Shown: positions 10,395 through 21,600 of the stretch, in pieces
Layout: each line of letters begins with the position of its first letter
Position numbering within the stretch: the first letter of the stretch is position 1
NCBI GenBank assembly: GCA_013399305.1
Contig: VXAI01000019.1
Location: 5,701,347 to 5,765,346 of the forward strand
DNA from: Rostratula benghalensis
Taxonomy: Eukaryota > Chordata > Aves > Charadriiformes > Rostratulidae
DNA: 64,000 bases
Reading direction: 5' to 3'
Notes under the pieces: generated by a model
Databases searched by the model: none
What the model saw: the letters and a program-made list of their open reading frames with translations, nothing else
Told to the model about the DNA's origin: nothing
Translations under genes and position numbers: made by a program

Positions 10395-12089
10395 GTTGAT
10401 ACACACAAGTGATTCTCCCCTGGCTTCACCATGAACATCTGCTCCTGCAGTGAGGGAAGGAGATTGAACAGTACACCATGGGAACACCTCGGGGTTTGGT
10501 GGCCCTCCATTGTTTGGGGTTTTTTTAAGATATAACAGATCCACTGGGTGTAGATGGACTTCACATGAACACGTGTCTCAAGCTACAGAACATCTTTCTT
10601 CAGCTTGGCCATTTTAGTACCAACCCAGCCATAACCTGTCAGAACCTTCCATTTTCTTTCATTTCTTGGCCAGTAACATTCTGACATATGCCACAAACTT
10701 CACCAGTGGACCCTAAAAATGTGGTCTGGGGGCCCAAAGCAATTAATACTGGAAAACCAAGGCACAGGAGGAAGCTTCTACTCTAGGGACATGAGCTATT
10801 GAAAACCAGCCCTCATGGCACCGCATGGCTTTTTTTTGGTGAACACCTGAACCCCTGCCTCAATCCAGATTTTATTTTGAGGAAAAGCCACCCAGTTAGG
10901 TGCTGCCAGTCCTGTTTGGGAGCCCTTTAAGGAACAGAAGTCATTCGAACTCCTGAAATAAGGAACAAACTCAACCAGCTCTCTCAAACCCACCCAAGCT
11001 CCTGAACTTCATGTGATGAGACCTCCTCCAGCTGCTGAACAGTTCTGCAGCTCATAATGCAGCCACCAAAAAAAAAAAAAAAAAAAAAAGCCACCAGCCC
11101 CATGGCAGAAAAGCAGGCAGAAAGGAGGTGGACTACAGGTACCTACAACTCCAGCCTCTCCCACGCTGCCCTGCGAGTCTCCCGTAAACTTAACAGCTTT
11201 TCACACACAAGCAGAACAACACAACCGAACTGCCACTTGGCAGAGCGGGTCTGCAGTAAATACCAAAGTGCTATTTTCTCACAAAGAAAAGGCAGCCTGA
11301 CCAGAAAGCAAATTACAGCTATTAATTCCCCACCCAAATTTCTGGTGTTATCCATTACATATCTTTGTAATTCCGTTCTGGCTCTGAGTTCGCGACAGTC
11401 GGCTATTGTTAGAGCACGTCACTGCTTTTAAATGACAGCTCTCTCACTTGAGGTACCAATTAGAGGGGGGAAAAAAGTTCATCATAATCCGAGTAGAGTT
11501 CAATTTCTTGCTGCTGCAGTCAACATTTTAACTCTCCAGAACAAATGGCCCGACAAGATTTTAACTCTGTAATAAATGACTGTGCCGCGTTTTAACAACC
11601 CTTAACAAACGACTACGCAACACAACAATAAAGGAGCTTCCCTTCTTGTAGACGAGTAAATAAAGAAGATGAATGTGAAAAAAAAAGAGGAGACTTGGAT
11701 GCACGATCAGCACACCTCCTCATATTTTCAGGAAACATCTGACCAAAATTGTGCCTAAATTGAGGATTTGCTTGCACTTCTAACACATGCCTTTTAAGAT
11801 ACAAATCATGCTATATTATCAGGAAAAAATGTTGGCATTCAGCACGTCAGATTCAGTGGTGTGTTTACTAAAAGTGTAGGCAATGGTGTAGTTGCTATGA
11901 TGAACTAGGGGAAAACTTTCCATAGAGCTAGACCTTCAAATCTTCAACCAGTTTTGCTAATACATAGTCTGACTCTCCCAGCCTGTACTCACACAGCTGG
12001 CTGGAGGCCTTCATGTGCCAAATTTTATCTTAATTCTATCTATTCCTAAGGCAAGGACCATCAGCTTCAGAAAATAAAGATCCTATGTA
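10395..12089. other. Unique DNA with poly-A run and a possible conserved block
   Basis: No gene was recognised. A run of 22 A at 11068-11089 is flanked by a direct repeat (separate entry). The 11330-11640 stretch has little simple sequence. It repeats the phrase 'attttaactct' near 11526 and 11559, with the related 'gttttaacaaccc' at 11590, which makes it a modest candidate for a conserved regulatory block. Confidence 0.55.
11061..11096. repeat. A22 tract flanked by 7-bp direct repeat
   Basis: 'gccacca' lies on each side of 22 consecutive A: left copy 11062-11068 (its last A merges with the run), right copy 11090-11096. A poly-A run between short direct repeats resembles the scar of a tiny retroposition event. 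Slippage next to a chance repeat would look the same. Confidence 0.8.
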
Positions 12090-12172
12090 GAAACACCGAA
12101 GCATTAAGGTCAAGTAAGTCAGCCCAGGTCACTGGGGAACACAACAGTGGGACTCAACAACAGATCCACCAG
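12090..12172 (-). mobile_element. Probable ancient MIR-type SINE remnant
   Basis: From memory, the reverse complement of a MIR core has an AAGTAACTTGCCCAAGGTCAC-like block followed by a 'gggactcaaacccag'-like block. Here 'caagtaagtcagcccaggtc' (12111-12130) continues as 'actgggg', and 'gtgggactcaacaacagat' follows with correct order and spacing. Divergence is high, as expected for a family active before the amniote radiation. An alignment against a repeat library would settle it; a chance match is possible. Confidence 0.5.
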
Positions 12173-14112
12173 GACACCAAGTCAGCACAACAAGTTCTCT
12201 AAGGACTAAAAAGCATTTTATTAACATTTTTATATTTCTGGTACGACGTTCAGTATCAAAGAACAGATATAGACATACTTCCCTACATGACAAAAAAATT
12301 AAAAATCAGTAGGGGACCAGTAGCTGGATTATTAAAAATACTTAGGGCCCTTTGGGTATTAGAAAGGCGTCTCCAGGGATTCCCACCTAATTCCATCCGT
12401 ACAAACAGGGTCTTAACCCTTGTCTCCTGACAAGCGATTCTTACTGAAACTCAGAACAGAACTCCCATTTTCCAAGGCTGGGCCCATGCTCAGCAATTCA
12501 CTTCAAGTGCTGTGATTTCAAGTGGCTTTTACCGGGATCAGAGACTGACATAAAAAAAAATAAAATATATATATCTAAGTGCAGCAGATGTATAGCCTGT
12601 TATTTACTTTGTCCCTTGCAATGATGATCCAGTGACCTACCAAGTTAACCTTAGGAGAAGTGCTGTAAAATTCCACCAAATCAGAACACATTCCCACTTC
12701 TGCTTTCCTGTTCTACAGAAACATCACCTTTCCAAGCAGACTTGAAGAATTTCTGATTCTACTATGAGCAGGTATTAAGGGATCTTACACAAAAAAAAAA
12801 AAAAAAAGACCCTAGGAAAATATCACCACAATTTTCTTTCAAAAGGTGTAAAGTTATCATAGCAAAGAAGACAGTTTTGTTTGCAGCATGAAATTTCCAT
12901 ATGTTAGAAATTTTTAATGTATTTTTTTTATAATGGTTTCTCAGTCAAGTGGTGAAAACTTCCAGAACAGGGTAGACGGATGGGTTTTTTGGCAGGCATT
13001 TAGGATGATGGTCATAATCCACCAGCTGTGAGGTCCCCGAACTCAGGGAACACAAGTGCCACGTCTGTTCCTTTCACTCTGAAAGGAACTGTGTTCCCAA
13101 AATATGTACCCAGTGACATCTCCTGGAAAAGCTGTACAAGACAGACTACATAAACACCTCCTCTCCCAGCATTTTCATTCATGGTAATTCACAAAGACAG
13201 CGCCTTAGACTTCCGAAGACACTTGCTGTGAGGTAACCAAACTTCTCATTCCTGGAAATGTCATTTACAACAGTGACAGCTTCAGCTCCTTGCACTTCAC
13301 CAACACCTCAGGCGAGTCCCTTTCTTCTAAAGACAGTACTGCTCATCCCGAACAGGAAAACAAATAAAGTAATTTCCGCAGACATGAGAAGCGATATAAC
13401 CTTATGGATATCTTTATCTTCCACCATCTCTTTAATTTTTTGTACACCCTTGATTAGCTGGAGGGTTACATGAGAAAAACCCTACACCTTACCCCTTTTA
13501 TTTGTCCTCTAGGAACACACATAACAGTAATTTCATGTTTTACTGAAGTTATCTACTGCTTTTGAGATCCTTTTTTCTTTGGGGAATATTAACATTTTCC
13601 AGCTATGGACCTCGATGTACACACCACACCACACCACTATTTTTCCCTGAATCCAGTTGAAAAATAATGGGGTTCTCTATGGAGATAGGTGTGACCTCCC
13701 CACCTCAGAGTTATCCCCCAATGAGGACTCCTATTACACATTTGAAAAAACCAAAAAAATAATAAATGTATGCAAGCAATGTTACAAGACAACAGAACTA
13801 AGTATTTGAGGAGTTACAAAACATTCCATAGCGGCTCAAATACATCGAAACAGACACCAGCAGGTAAAATCCTAACGCTGATGTAAAAGCAATGAAGATC
13901 TATTGCCTGAGTATTCTTAGAGGGCACCAGTTCAAAGGTCTAGACCAAAACAAATCGGCTTGGTATGTGAAATTAGGATGCATCTCACCCCCAAATAAAA
14001 TAAATAAATAATTAAAAAAGAGACACCCAAATCAGAATCGGGATGTAAAACCAATAAAATCTGCAAGATGCACTGCAAACTCCTTTCTGCAGCTTTTGGA
14101 TGAGGACGGCCG
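12173..14112. other. Unique AT-rich DNA
   Basis: I see no gene. Simple sequence includes a TA-rich run near 12564-12575, an A-run near 12790-12806, and an ACACC-type run at 13617-13637. Short open frames have no recognisable homology. Confidence 0.65.
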
Positions 14113-14278
14113 AGCACTGGACCTGCCTGCCAAGAGAGGCTGGGAGATCTCCAGCCTTGGGGATTTTCTGAGCTTGACTTAACAAGACCCCGAGCCACCG
14201 GACTCCGCTTTGAAGGCTCCCCAGCTTTGAGCAAGAGGTGGGACCAGACGACCTGAAGAGCACCCTGACAACTGAAAA
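14113..14278 (+). mobile_element. Old, divergent CR1 LINE 3' fragment
   Basis: Recognisable CR1 phrases occur in the right order but with many changes. 'gcactggacctgcctgccaa' stands for the usual 'gcactggaacaggctgccca', then 'gagaggctgggagatctcca', and 'tttgagcaagaggtgggacc' stands for 'tttgagcaggaggttggacc'. 'agacgacctgaagagcaccc' replaces 'agatgacctccagaggtccc'. The divergence suggests an older subfamily than the copies at 2260 or 18186. Confidence 0.68.
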
Positions 14279-14452
14279 TTGTTCCCTGATTTACCTTACT
14301 CTATGCTGAGGAAGCCCTTAGTGAGAGCTGCTAGAACTGAAGGATCTGAGTAATGAATTCCCCAAATAAACAAACACACAAATTATATTGGTATATTATC
14401 CAACATTCCTCTTAAAAAAAAAAAAAAAGTAATAAAATCAGTGGGAATATCT

Positions 14453-14469
14453 TCCATTAAATTAATGGA
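14453..14469. repeat. 17-bp palindrome with homeodomain-like cores
   Basis: 'tccattaa', a central A at 14461, and the exact reverse complement 'ttaatgga'. It contains back-to-back ATTA/TAAT cores of the kind recognised by paired homeodomain proteins. Such palindromes also arise by chance in AT-rich DNA. Confidence 0.8.
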
Positions 14470-16680
14470 GATGTACTATTTTGACAGAGTTAGTAAAAAA
14501 AAAGAAAAAAAAGGACTGCAGTTCCCAGGCGCCTAAGGCTGTGTTTGAAGAGGTTTTGGCACAGTCCCTCTCCTTGGCTGCCCCTGCCTCATCCTCCCAT
14601 AAATTTGGCATTTGCAGTGGAGCTGGCTGAGCCTCCTCGTGAGAGCCTGACCTCCTAAAATCCTCTTCACTGCAAGTGCAACCCTTCCCAGGGCTCTGCA
14701 GCTTGAAGGCTTTCTAGATGAACAGGTCGTACCTCCAGGAGAAGGAGTGAAAACGACGGCACCGAAACACACAGTGATTCCAAAAGGTGGTTTGTAACTT
14801 CAGCGAATGTTAAAACAAACAAATACCAACAAACCAGCAGAAAGGCGTATTTATTTCCCTGCCTCAGTTTACTCACCAGCAAGAACAAACTGCTCAAGTC
14901 AAAATTCATGTGCACATTCAAATTCCTCTTATTGGTTGTTGTTTTTTTTTTTTTTCTTTCCATCAGGGAATTTCTCACCTCCCCTGAAACCAGATTGCAC
15001 AGACTCCGCCTTTCCCCTGTGGGTCCCCATGACCCACAAACCTCTTCAAAACCACCTCAGACACGATTAACCCTGTTTTGAGTTTGGATGGGAAAACTCA
15101 GTTTGGCTACCCAGCAGCTGCTGCTTTGCCAAGGATGCTCCCTTTAATCACAAATTCAACATTTGAACATCTCCCACAGCCCAGCATCAGACACCATCAG
15201 ATGACCTGATGCAGGGCAGCATCCTTTCAGCCACACGCCAATGAGAATCCCACGCAAGCCAGAGCCTAATGAAGTTAATGAAATTTTCTAACAATTTAAA
15301 TCAATCCAAGTCCTCCCCTGCTGCCCCGTCCAGAGCCCCCTTCCTTTGCTCTGACATTTTAATGATTGCAAGGTGCACTGTTTCTGAAAGCAGGCACAAC
15401 ACCGGAGGAAATAAGAGAAGCTTAAGGTTAATATTTGCTCTGAGCAGCTTTCTGAACCAGCCTTGAACCAGCTTTATACAAGCACCAGCCACGACACCAA
15501 AGAACAGCGTGTCCCTGCCCTGCTGGTGCTTACCTGCACAGGACACCAGCCTCACAAACCTGACTTACAGCTACAAAAAGCAAAAGCCAAATATTTCTTG
15601 CTATTTTCAATAGTCTTAGAAGTATCCAACACACCTACATCGGCATCCCCTTCCTGAACTGAAAAAAAAAAGTCAATTTAATGCTGATAGTTTTACAGTC
15701 TCACAAGAGGGATACGAGCTACTAGGAATTTCTTCGAGGTAATAGCGATACCAGCTTCTGTATGAATAAATAATTCTCTAGCCATACACAAAACTAATTG
15801 GCAACACTGTCATTAATACCACAAATGAGATAAAGAGATGTATATGAGAAGAAAAGCAAGTAGTAGTGATATTTTGTGATTCTGTGTGTAGTGAGCTAAT
15901 GCAGTTCAAATGTAGTTTGTGGAGAAGCTCTCTGTGCACTGGCTACACAAGGGTCAGACACACAGCCTTACAAAAAAACCTGGTAAGGATGGCAAATGGA
16001 AAAATGCTATTCTAGGACCCTAGAATGTAAGTGAAAATACATATAGTAAGTAAAAAAAAAAAAAGAAAAACCCTCCAAAGTTTATAAACATTACCCAAAG
16101 GAATCCTGGGTAAAAACAAGGAAGGACAGAACATCGTTTCATCTTTTCAGATTTTGTTCAAACTTTTCATCATGCCATAAATTAAAACAAAACACACATT
16201 CCCTCCTTGTCACCACTCCATACTTGCATTGTCACACGCTTATTGTAAAAGTTACCCAAGTGTCCCCAGGACGATGTACGTACACATGGTTACGTTTTCC
16301 AGTGATACAAATCCTTTGTGATTACCAAGATAGCAGTGAATTTTATTCCTACAGTGATAAAGCTCATGATTGAACCTTACAAAAGCTGGATGACCCCCTT
16401 TTTTCCCCTCCAAGGGGAGTTCCAGTGGTACGAAGACTGGCAAAATGATCGTGCCATCAAAAGGCTGCAGTGATACAGCTGGAACTCAAGAGCTGTCAGG
16501 AAAGCTGCTTGCAAAGGTTACTAAAATGCTTCTGGTCCTGGTAAAAATGGCATTAGATTATAGTTTCTAAGCTAGCTAATACCTTTTCAGAGAAAGTTAA
16601 GTGTAATCAGAAACAAAACAAAAAAGTGTGAAACATTATTCCCTTGTTCCATGCATACTGAAATTTGAACTTTGGTTAAA

Positions 16681-16698
16681 AGTATACGTTTGTATACT
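16681..16698. repeat. Perfect 7-bp stem with 4-nt loop
   Basis: 'agtatac', loop 'gttt', 'gtatact'. It lies 18 bp outside the 3' end of the CR1 copy starting at 16717. Likely coincidental. Confidence 0.8.
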
Positions 16699-16716
16699 AG
16701 CATTAAAAACTGATAA

Positions 16717-17040
16717 ATCATAGAATTACCTGGGTTGGAAGGGACCTTTAAGATCATCCAGTCCAACCATCAACCTAACTCTGACAAAAACCCACCACTA
16801 ACCCATGTCCCCAAGCACGGTGTCATCCCATTTTTTGAATACCTCCGGGGATGGTGCCTCAACCACCTCCCTGGGCAGCCCATTCCAAGGCTTCATAACC
16901 CTCTCCGTGTAAAAATTGTTCCCCATATCCAACCTGAACCTCCCCTGGCGCAATTTGAGGCCATTTCCTCTTGTCCTATCACCTGTGACTGGGGAAAAGA
17001 GACCAATCCCCACCTCTCTACATCCTCCTTTCCTTATAAA
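16717..17040 (-). mobile_element. CR1 LINE fragment, 3' end with octamer
   Basis: This reads as reverse-complement CR1, starting with 'tcatagaatta', the complement of the CR1 3' octamer. 'gggttggaagggacctttaa', 'gatcatccagtccaacc', 'cctgggcagcccattccaag' and 'cctcttgtcctatcacctgt' follow in order. On the minus strand '[20 protein letters not shown]' preserves the C-terminal ORF2 frame over most of the copy (about 16798-17070). It is one of the better-kept copies here. Confidence 0.93.
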
Positions 17041-18185
17041 TCTTATAAAAACATACAGCTGGAGAAGCATCTAGCAAGTGGTAGAAATAACAGCGTCACC
17101 TGTTTTGAACAGGCCTTCATTTAAGGTTCATTTAGCGGACCACATTTAAGCCTTACAACAGTTAAAACCAGCAAAAAAAGTACCATGCATCCATTCTTCT
17201 ATGACAGAATTGATTATAATGACAAATTCTACCTCGTGCAGTGTTCCTGTGCACTCGGAATACTATTTCCAAGGAACACTGGATTAAAGTTCCACCCACT
17301 GCATCTGAACACTCACGGATTAAGGCAACGCTTGCAATGGTCTTACAAACAAATAAGCAGCCCTGCTCGGCAGCCACTTACAATGGAACATAAAACATCC
17401 CCCCTAATTTACAAGTATAAAAAGACTCAGTTATAGGCGAGAGCACCACATACAACTAAGCAGAAAGCAAAAGAAGCTAGTTTATATGTATTATTAACAG
17501 CAATATTCAGCTATTTAGCATTAAAGAATAATAACACTAAACCCTCCCTTGGAGGTGATTATTTTCATTGTTGATAGGTCAGTAACTGAGATTTCAGGAG
17601 TTAACCTCTGACTAAAAAGACATCAAGTCTTTTTAGGTCATGAGGTCCTACATGAGGTCTCTCAGAAGACGAGCATAAAAGTCCTAAAATAACAAGCACA
17701 CACACAGGTTTCTCTTAATTTGCCCTGTTGGATTCCTATAATAAGTGCTTAACAACTCCATCCCCAGAGCAACTCCGCAGTCATCAACAAGACCATTTAC
17801 CACATGATTTAGCAAACATATTTCCAAGATTTTCACTTACATGTGCTACACGGAGTTAGAACAGGGATTAATGTAAGGCAATTTATGGGCAATATCGTTC
17901 TTGCCTTTGCAGTTCTTTCCATATCAGATCCAAGAGGAAGAAGCTGAATTTCCAGGAGGCACACAGAAGGTGTAATGCTCTGGGACCACTCTCCTCCTGT
18001 CCCATTTACTGCCTTATGGGCGGACAGTCAAGGACTGCGCCCTTTCTCTCCTCCAGCAAAGGATTTGGGTGTGATGGAAGATGATGAAAAAATAAATATT
18101 TAAAAAGTAGCAGCATTCACATAAACTAGTGGTGGAACACACACCATTTTTAACATTCACAACGTTAAGCCTATAAATACTTCAG
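17041..18185. other. Unique DNA between CR1 copies
   Basis: No gene or structured repeat was recognised. Composition is AT-rich with scattered short open frames. Confidence 0.65.
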
Positions 18186-18470
18186 GAGTGGGTGTCAAGA
18201 GGGGCCAGCCTTTTTTCCGTGGTGCCCAGCGAGAGGACAAGAGGTAACCGGCACAAACTTGAACATAACATGTTCCATCTAAACATGAGGAGGAACTTCT
18301 TCACTTTGAGGGTGGCAGAGCCCTGGAAGGGGCTGCCCAGAGAGGTGGTGGAGTCTCCATCTCTGGAGACATTCCAAACCCACCTGGATGTGTTCCTGTG
18401 CAACCTGCTCTGGCAGGGAGGTTGGACTAGATGATCCCTTCCAACCCCATGTCATTCCATGATTCTGTAA
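18186..18470 (+). mobile_element. CR1 LINE fragment, 3' end
   Basis: Plus-oriented CR1 with the frame '[20 protein letters not shown]' (about 18290-18350) still open, followed by 'ccacctggatgtgttcctgt', 'ggttggactagatgatccct' and the terminal 'ccatgattctgta'. Relative to other copies a short piece after 'gatgatc' is missing. Its 3' end faces the 3' end of the next copy 27 bp away. Confidence 0.95.
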
Positions 18471-18497
18471 TAAATTATACAGCCATCTTCCACCAAA

Positions 18498-18695
18498 TCA
18501 TAGAATAACATAGGTTTGAAAAGACCTTTAAGTTCATCAGGTCCAACCGTTAACCCAGCACTGCCAAGTTACCAGTAATCCACGTCTCTCAGCATCACAT
18601 CTGCAAATCCTTTAACTACCTGAAGATGGTGACTCCACCACTTCCCTGGGCAGCCTGCTCCAAGACCCTTCACATTACAGCTCTGAAGTATTCAT
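18498..18695 (-). mobile_element. CR1 LINE fragment, different subfamily, 3' end
   Basis: It opens with 'tcatagaataacataggttt', the complemented 3' end. Then come 'aagacctttaagttcatcag', 'gtccaaccgttaacccagca' and 'cactgccaagttacc'. The last phrases match the 'ggcagtgctgggttgac' version also seen at 30442-30805, not the copy at 18186. The 5' limit near 18695 is approximate because similarity fades after 'ccctgggcagcctgctccaa'. Confidence 0.88.
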
Positions 18696-21600
18696 GACTA
18701 GGAGGGGAAGGGAGGAAAAAACAACAGGAAAACCCCAACACACCAAACATGGTTTCTGTTTTCTCCTCTTAAAAGAAAAAGAAAAGAAAAACAGAGCAGG
18801 AGTTGGAAGTTGCAGCTTAGTGGCAGTTCACTTCAGTTTGCAGAGAAATATAGAAGCAAATAGTGCAGGATGGATAAATGACTGAGCTGCCATCTGCTTC
18901 TGTTCTCAGCAGCTCTTTGGACACACAGCTACCTCAGTGAAGTGTTTGCCAAGTACAGGAAGGAAAGAGGGCAGTACGTAACCTGAGGGGAGCGAGGCAA
19001 CGAAGCGAAGCTTTGATATTCACTTGTCTGTAGGAGTTCCCTGCTTCCATCCCCGTTCTCAGCCCAAACCAGAGCAGCTCTTCAGCTAACACCAGCACCG
19101 CACGCATCCTGGGTCTGCATCTCCCCGTTTTGATGCTCCTACACCTGCTGCTACGCAGAACCACTCAAACAGAATATTTATTTGTCCAGAGATGTTCCTA
19201 CTGCCTCAACACAATAACATCAAGCTGCACGGAGAAACTTTTCAACCTTTGGTGTGTTTTCCATCTCTTTAAAATGCAGCTAATCCCATTACAAACAGAC
19301 TTCATAACAGGTTAATTAGAGACCAGAGAAGAGCAAACTTTTTCTTTTTTGCAGAAGTATTTTTCATCTACTTCTGTGATTTACTACACACACCATGCAG
19401 AGATGTCATTGCAAAAACTTGTTATTCTGGGTACAAATACCATTCAACTGGCCATCACATTAATGATTGACAGAGAAGAAAATTAACAGTGTTTTATTCA
19501 CCCATCAGTTTCTTGCAACCAGCAGCCTGAATCACATCTGCAGCTTCAAACACATCAGCTATGCATATTGGCTACTATTTCTTACTGGTTTCTGCTTCCC
19601 CACCCAAGGTATGACACCCAGAAATCCCAGTGCTCCAGAAGTTATGAAACACTGCTGCGCTGGCAGCTTCACAGTGCACCAAACACACGTGTGCACGCAT
19701 TATCAGGAAAAAAAAAAACCAACACAAAAATTAAGAGAGAATTTAAAAAAGAAAAAGTCAAACTTGAATTTTTACCAAGCTCCTATTAAAAAAAAAATAA
19801 TAAACCAAACCCAAAGCAAACCAAACAAACCTGAAAATTCATCTAGAGGCATACCAAGTTTAAAATAAAGAAAAAAATAAAGAGTAAAAAGCAGACGAGG
19901 TAGGAAAAAACCCAATGACAATCACATTTGCACGTGTAAGCACAGCCAGCGGAAACACGGCAGAACAAGCCCAATTTTCTTTTTGCCTGGGTTCAGGCGA
20001 GCACAGAGATCAGAGCCTCCACACCTCTCCCTCAGAGCTTCTTTTCCTTTCACACAAGTTCTCACATTGCAGCGAAAAACAACTCCATCTTTTGTGTTTG
20101 TTTTGTCACAAAGTGCATGAACACTGTAATTTAAGACAAACTTGCAGACGACTTCTGTAATTTACATCAACTTAATGATCCACTTTATCTCAAATTTCTC
20201 TGGCTGTGAGAATTAGAGTTTCTGGATAGTGCTTGATCACTATTTGTGAGGGAGAGGCACTGTACACCTCCTCCAAGTAAACTATAGAGAAGAATATTAT
20301 TAAATTATCTAGTTCAGAAACAACGACAGAATTTCTCGACAGGTGAAAGAAATGTTGCTTCTTTTTTTTTTTTTTAACCAAAAAATTCTAATACAAGAAC
20401 TACTTTTCAATTCCAATCATTCTCTCCTGAGAAGAAGTCCAATGAAGTTGGACAGTTTAGACACTGATGATTTTAGTAACACATTTGCCACGCATACAAC
20501 GCCCTCAAGCAAAATACACAGAGTAAAGAAGTCCAACCAAATAATCCAAGGACATAACACCAGATTGCACTTCAAAAAAATCCCCCTGAAATACCATCTC
20601 AAAGCCTTTCACTGCAGCTGCAGTCACCACTACAGGCATACAGTTGTCTTGGACTGTGCCCACCAAGGCTTCCAAAAATACGCTTCAAATTACCCTTGTA
20701 GCCAAAGTTTCTGAGATAAAACTTCTTAGCATGAAGCGTATGCCAGCAGTTTTTAATTAACAATTCTTAATTTTTTTAGAATAGATGTAGAGATACTGTG
20801 GAATATGGAGATAAAACGCGTTCACTATGGAGAAATCACAGGGGAGTGAGGGAAAAATGGGCACAATTACTGTCAAATCCCCAGCTATCCGGGAGCAGTG
20901 ATGGATCCCAGAAAAACACCTGCCATGATCTTGAGAAAACCTCAGCTGATCAGCATCCATCATTCTTTTTCCATCTTCATCTCTTCCAACTTAGCCTAGA
21001 TCATCAAGATTTTAGGCTCGTTTAGTAGATATCCCCAAACCCAATGCTTTTTATTAAGCTCTGAGAATGCCCCCACGTAGAAGGTCTTCCCCAACAGAAG
21101 TTCAAATCCATTAAAATGTTTATTTTGGTATAAGTTGGCCCCAAATAAAAGGTTGGTGACCTCAGAAGGTGGATGTCCTTCTTTTGGACCGCAACACCAA
21201 GAATACAAAGTGGAAAATTTCACACGTGACAGAGCTGTGTGGAACAGCCTCTGTCACACAAATGTCACTGCTAAGCGTTAGTGAGGACATTATCCACCGA
21301 CTGGGACATCTTACCTTTTACCTTCTCCAGTAACTAAAAGAGGTGAAGAAATTTGGTCTTCAAGAACCAGAACAAGAAAGCACTAGTCCTTAAAGAGAGA
21401 AAGAGTATTTCTGAGGGCATGTCAAGTCAACCCTGGGAAAGCTGAGCGCCGGGAAGTCAGCTTTGGGTCAAGATACACCACCTTCTCCTACTCCCCGTTG
21501 CCACACAGCAGAAACAAAGCTCCTGGGCTCTTCTACAGGGAGAGACAGTGAGGGCTATCAAAGAGGTATCTACAGAGCTCTTAACAAACAACTGATCTAA

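Larger units (their letters stand above)
14279..16716. other. Unique DNA, palindrome and A-runs
   Basis: No gene was found. A near-perfect palindrome lies at 14453-14469 and a 7-bp hairpin at 16681-16698. A- or T-runs occur near 14415-14428, 14941-14955, 15661-15670 and 16053-16069. The 14550-14780 portion is GC-richer with a few phrases that vaguely recall CR1, not enough to call. Confidence 0.6.

Noticed and set aside
10097..10564. 155-aa frame with a 17-residue repeat, minus strand
   Set aside because: It is produced by the 51-bp minisatellite. Four of six frames are open through the same DNA, so openness is not evidence of coding.
14550..14780. Possible further old CR1 fragment
   Set aside because: GC-rich phrases such as 'cccttcccagggctctgcag' are suggestive, but the conserved order cannot be followed.
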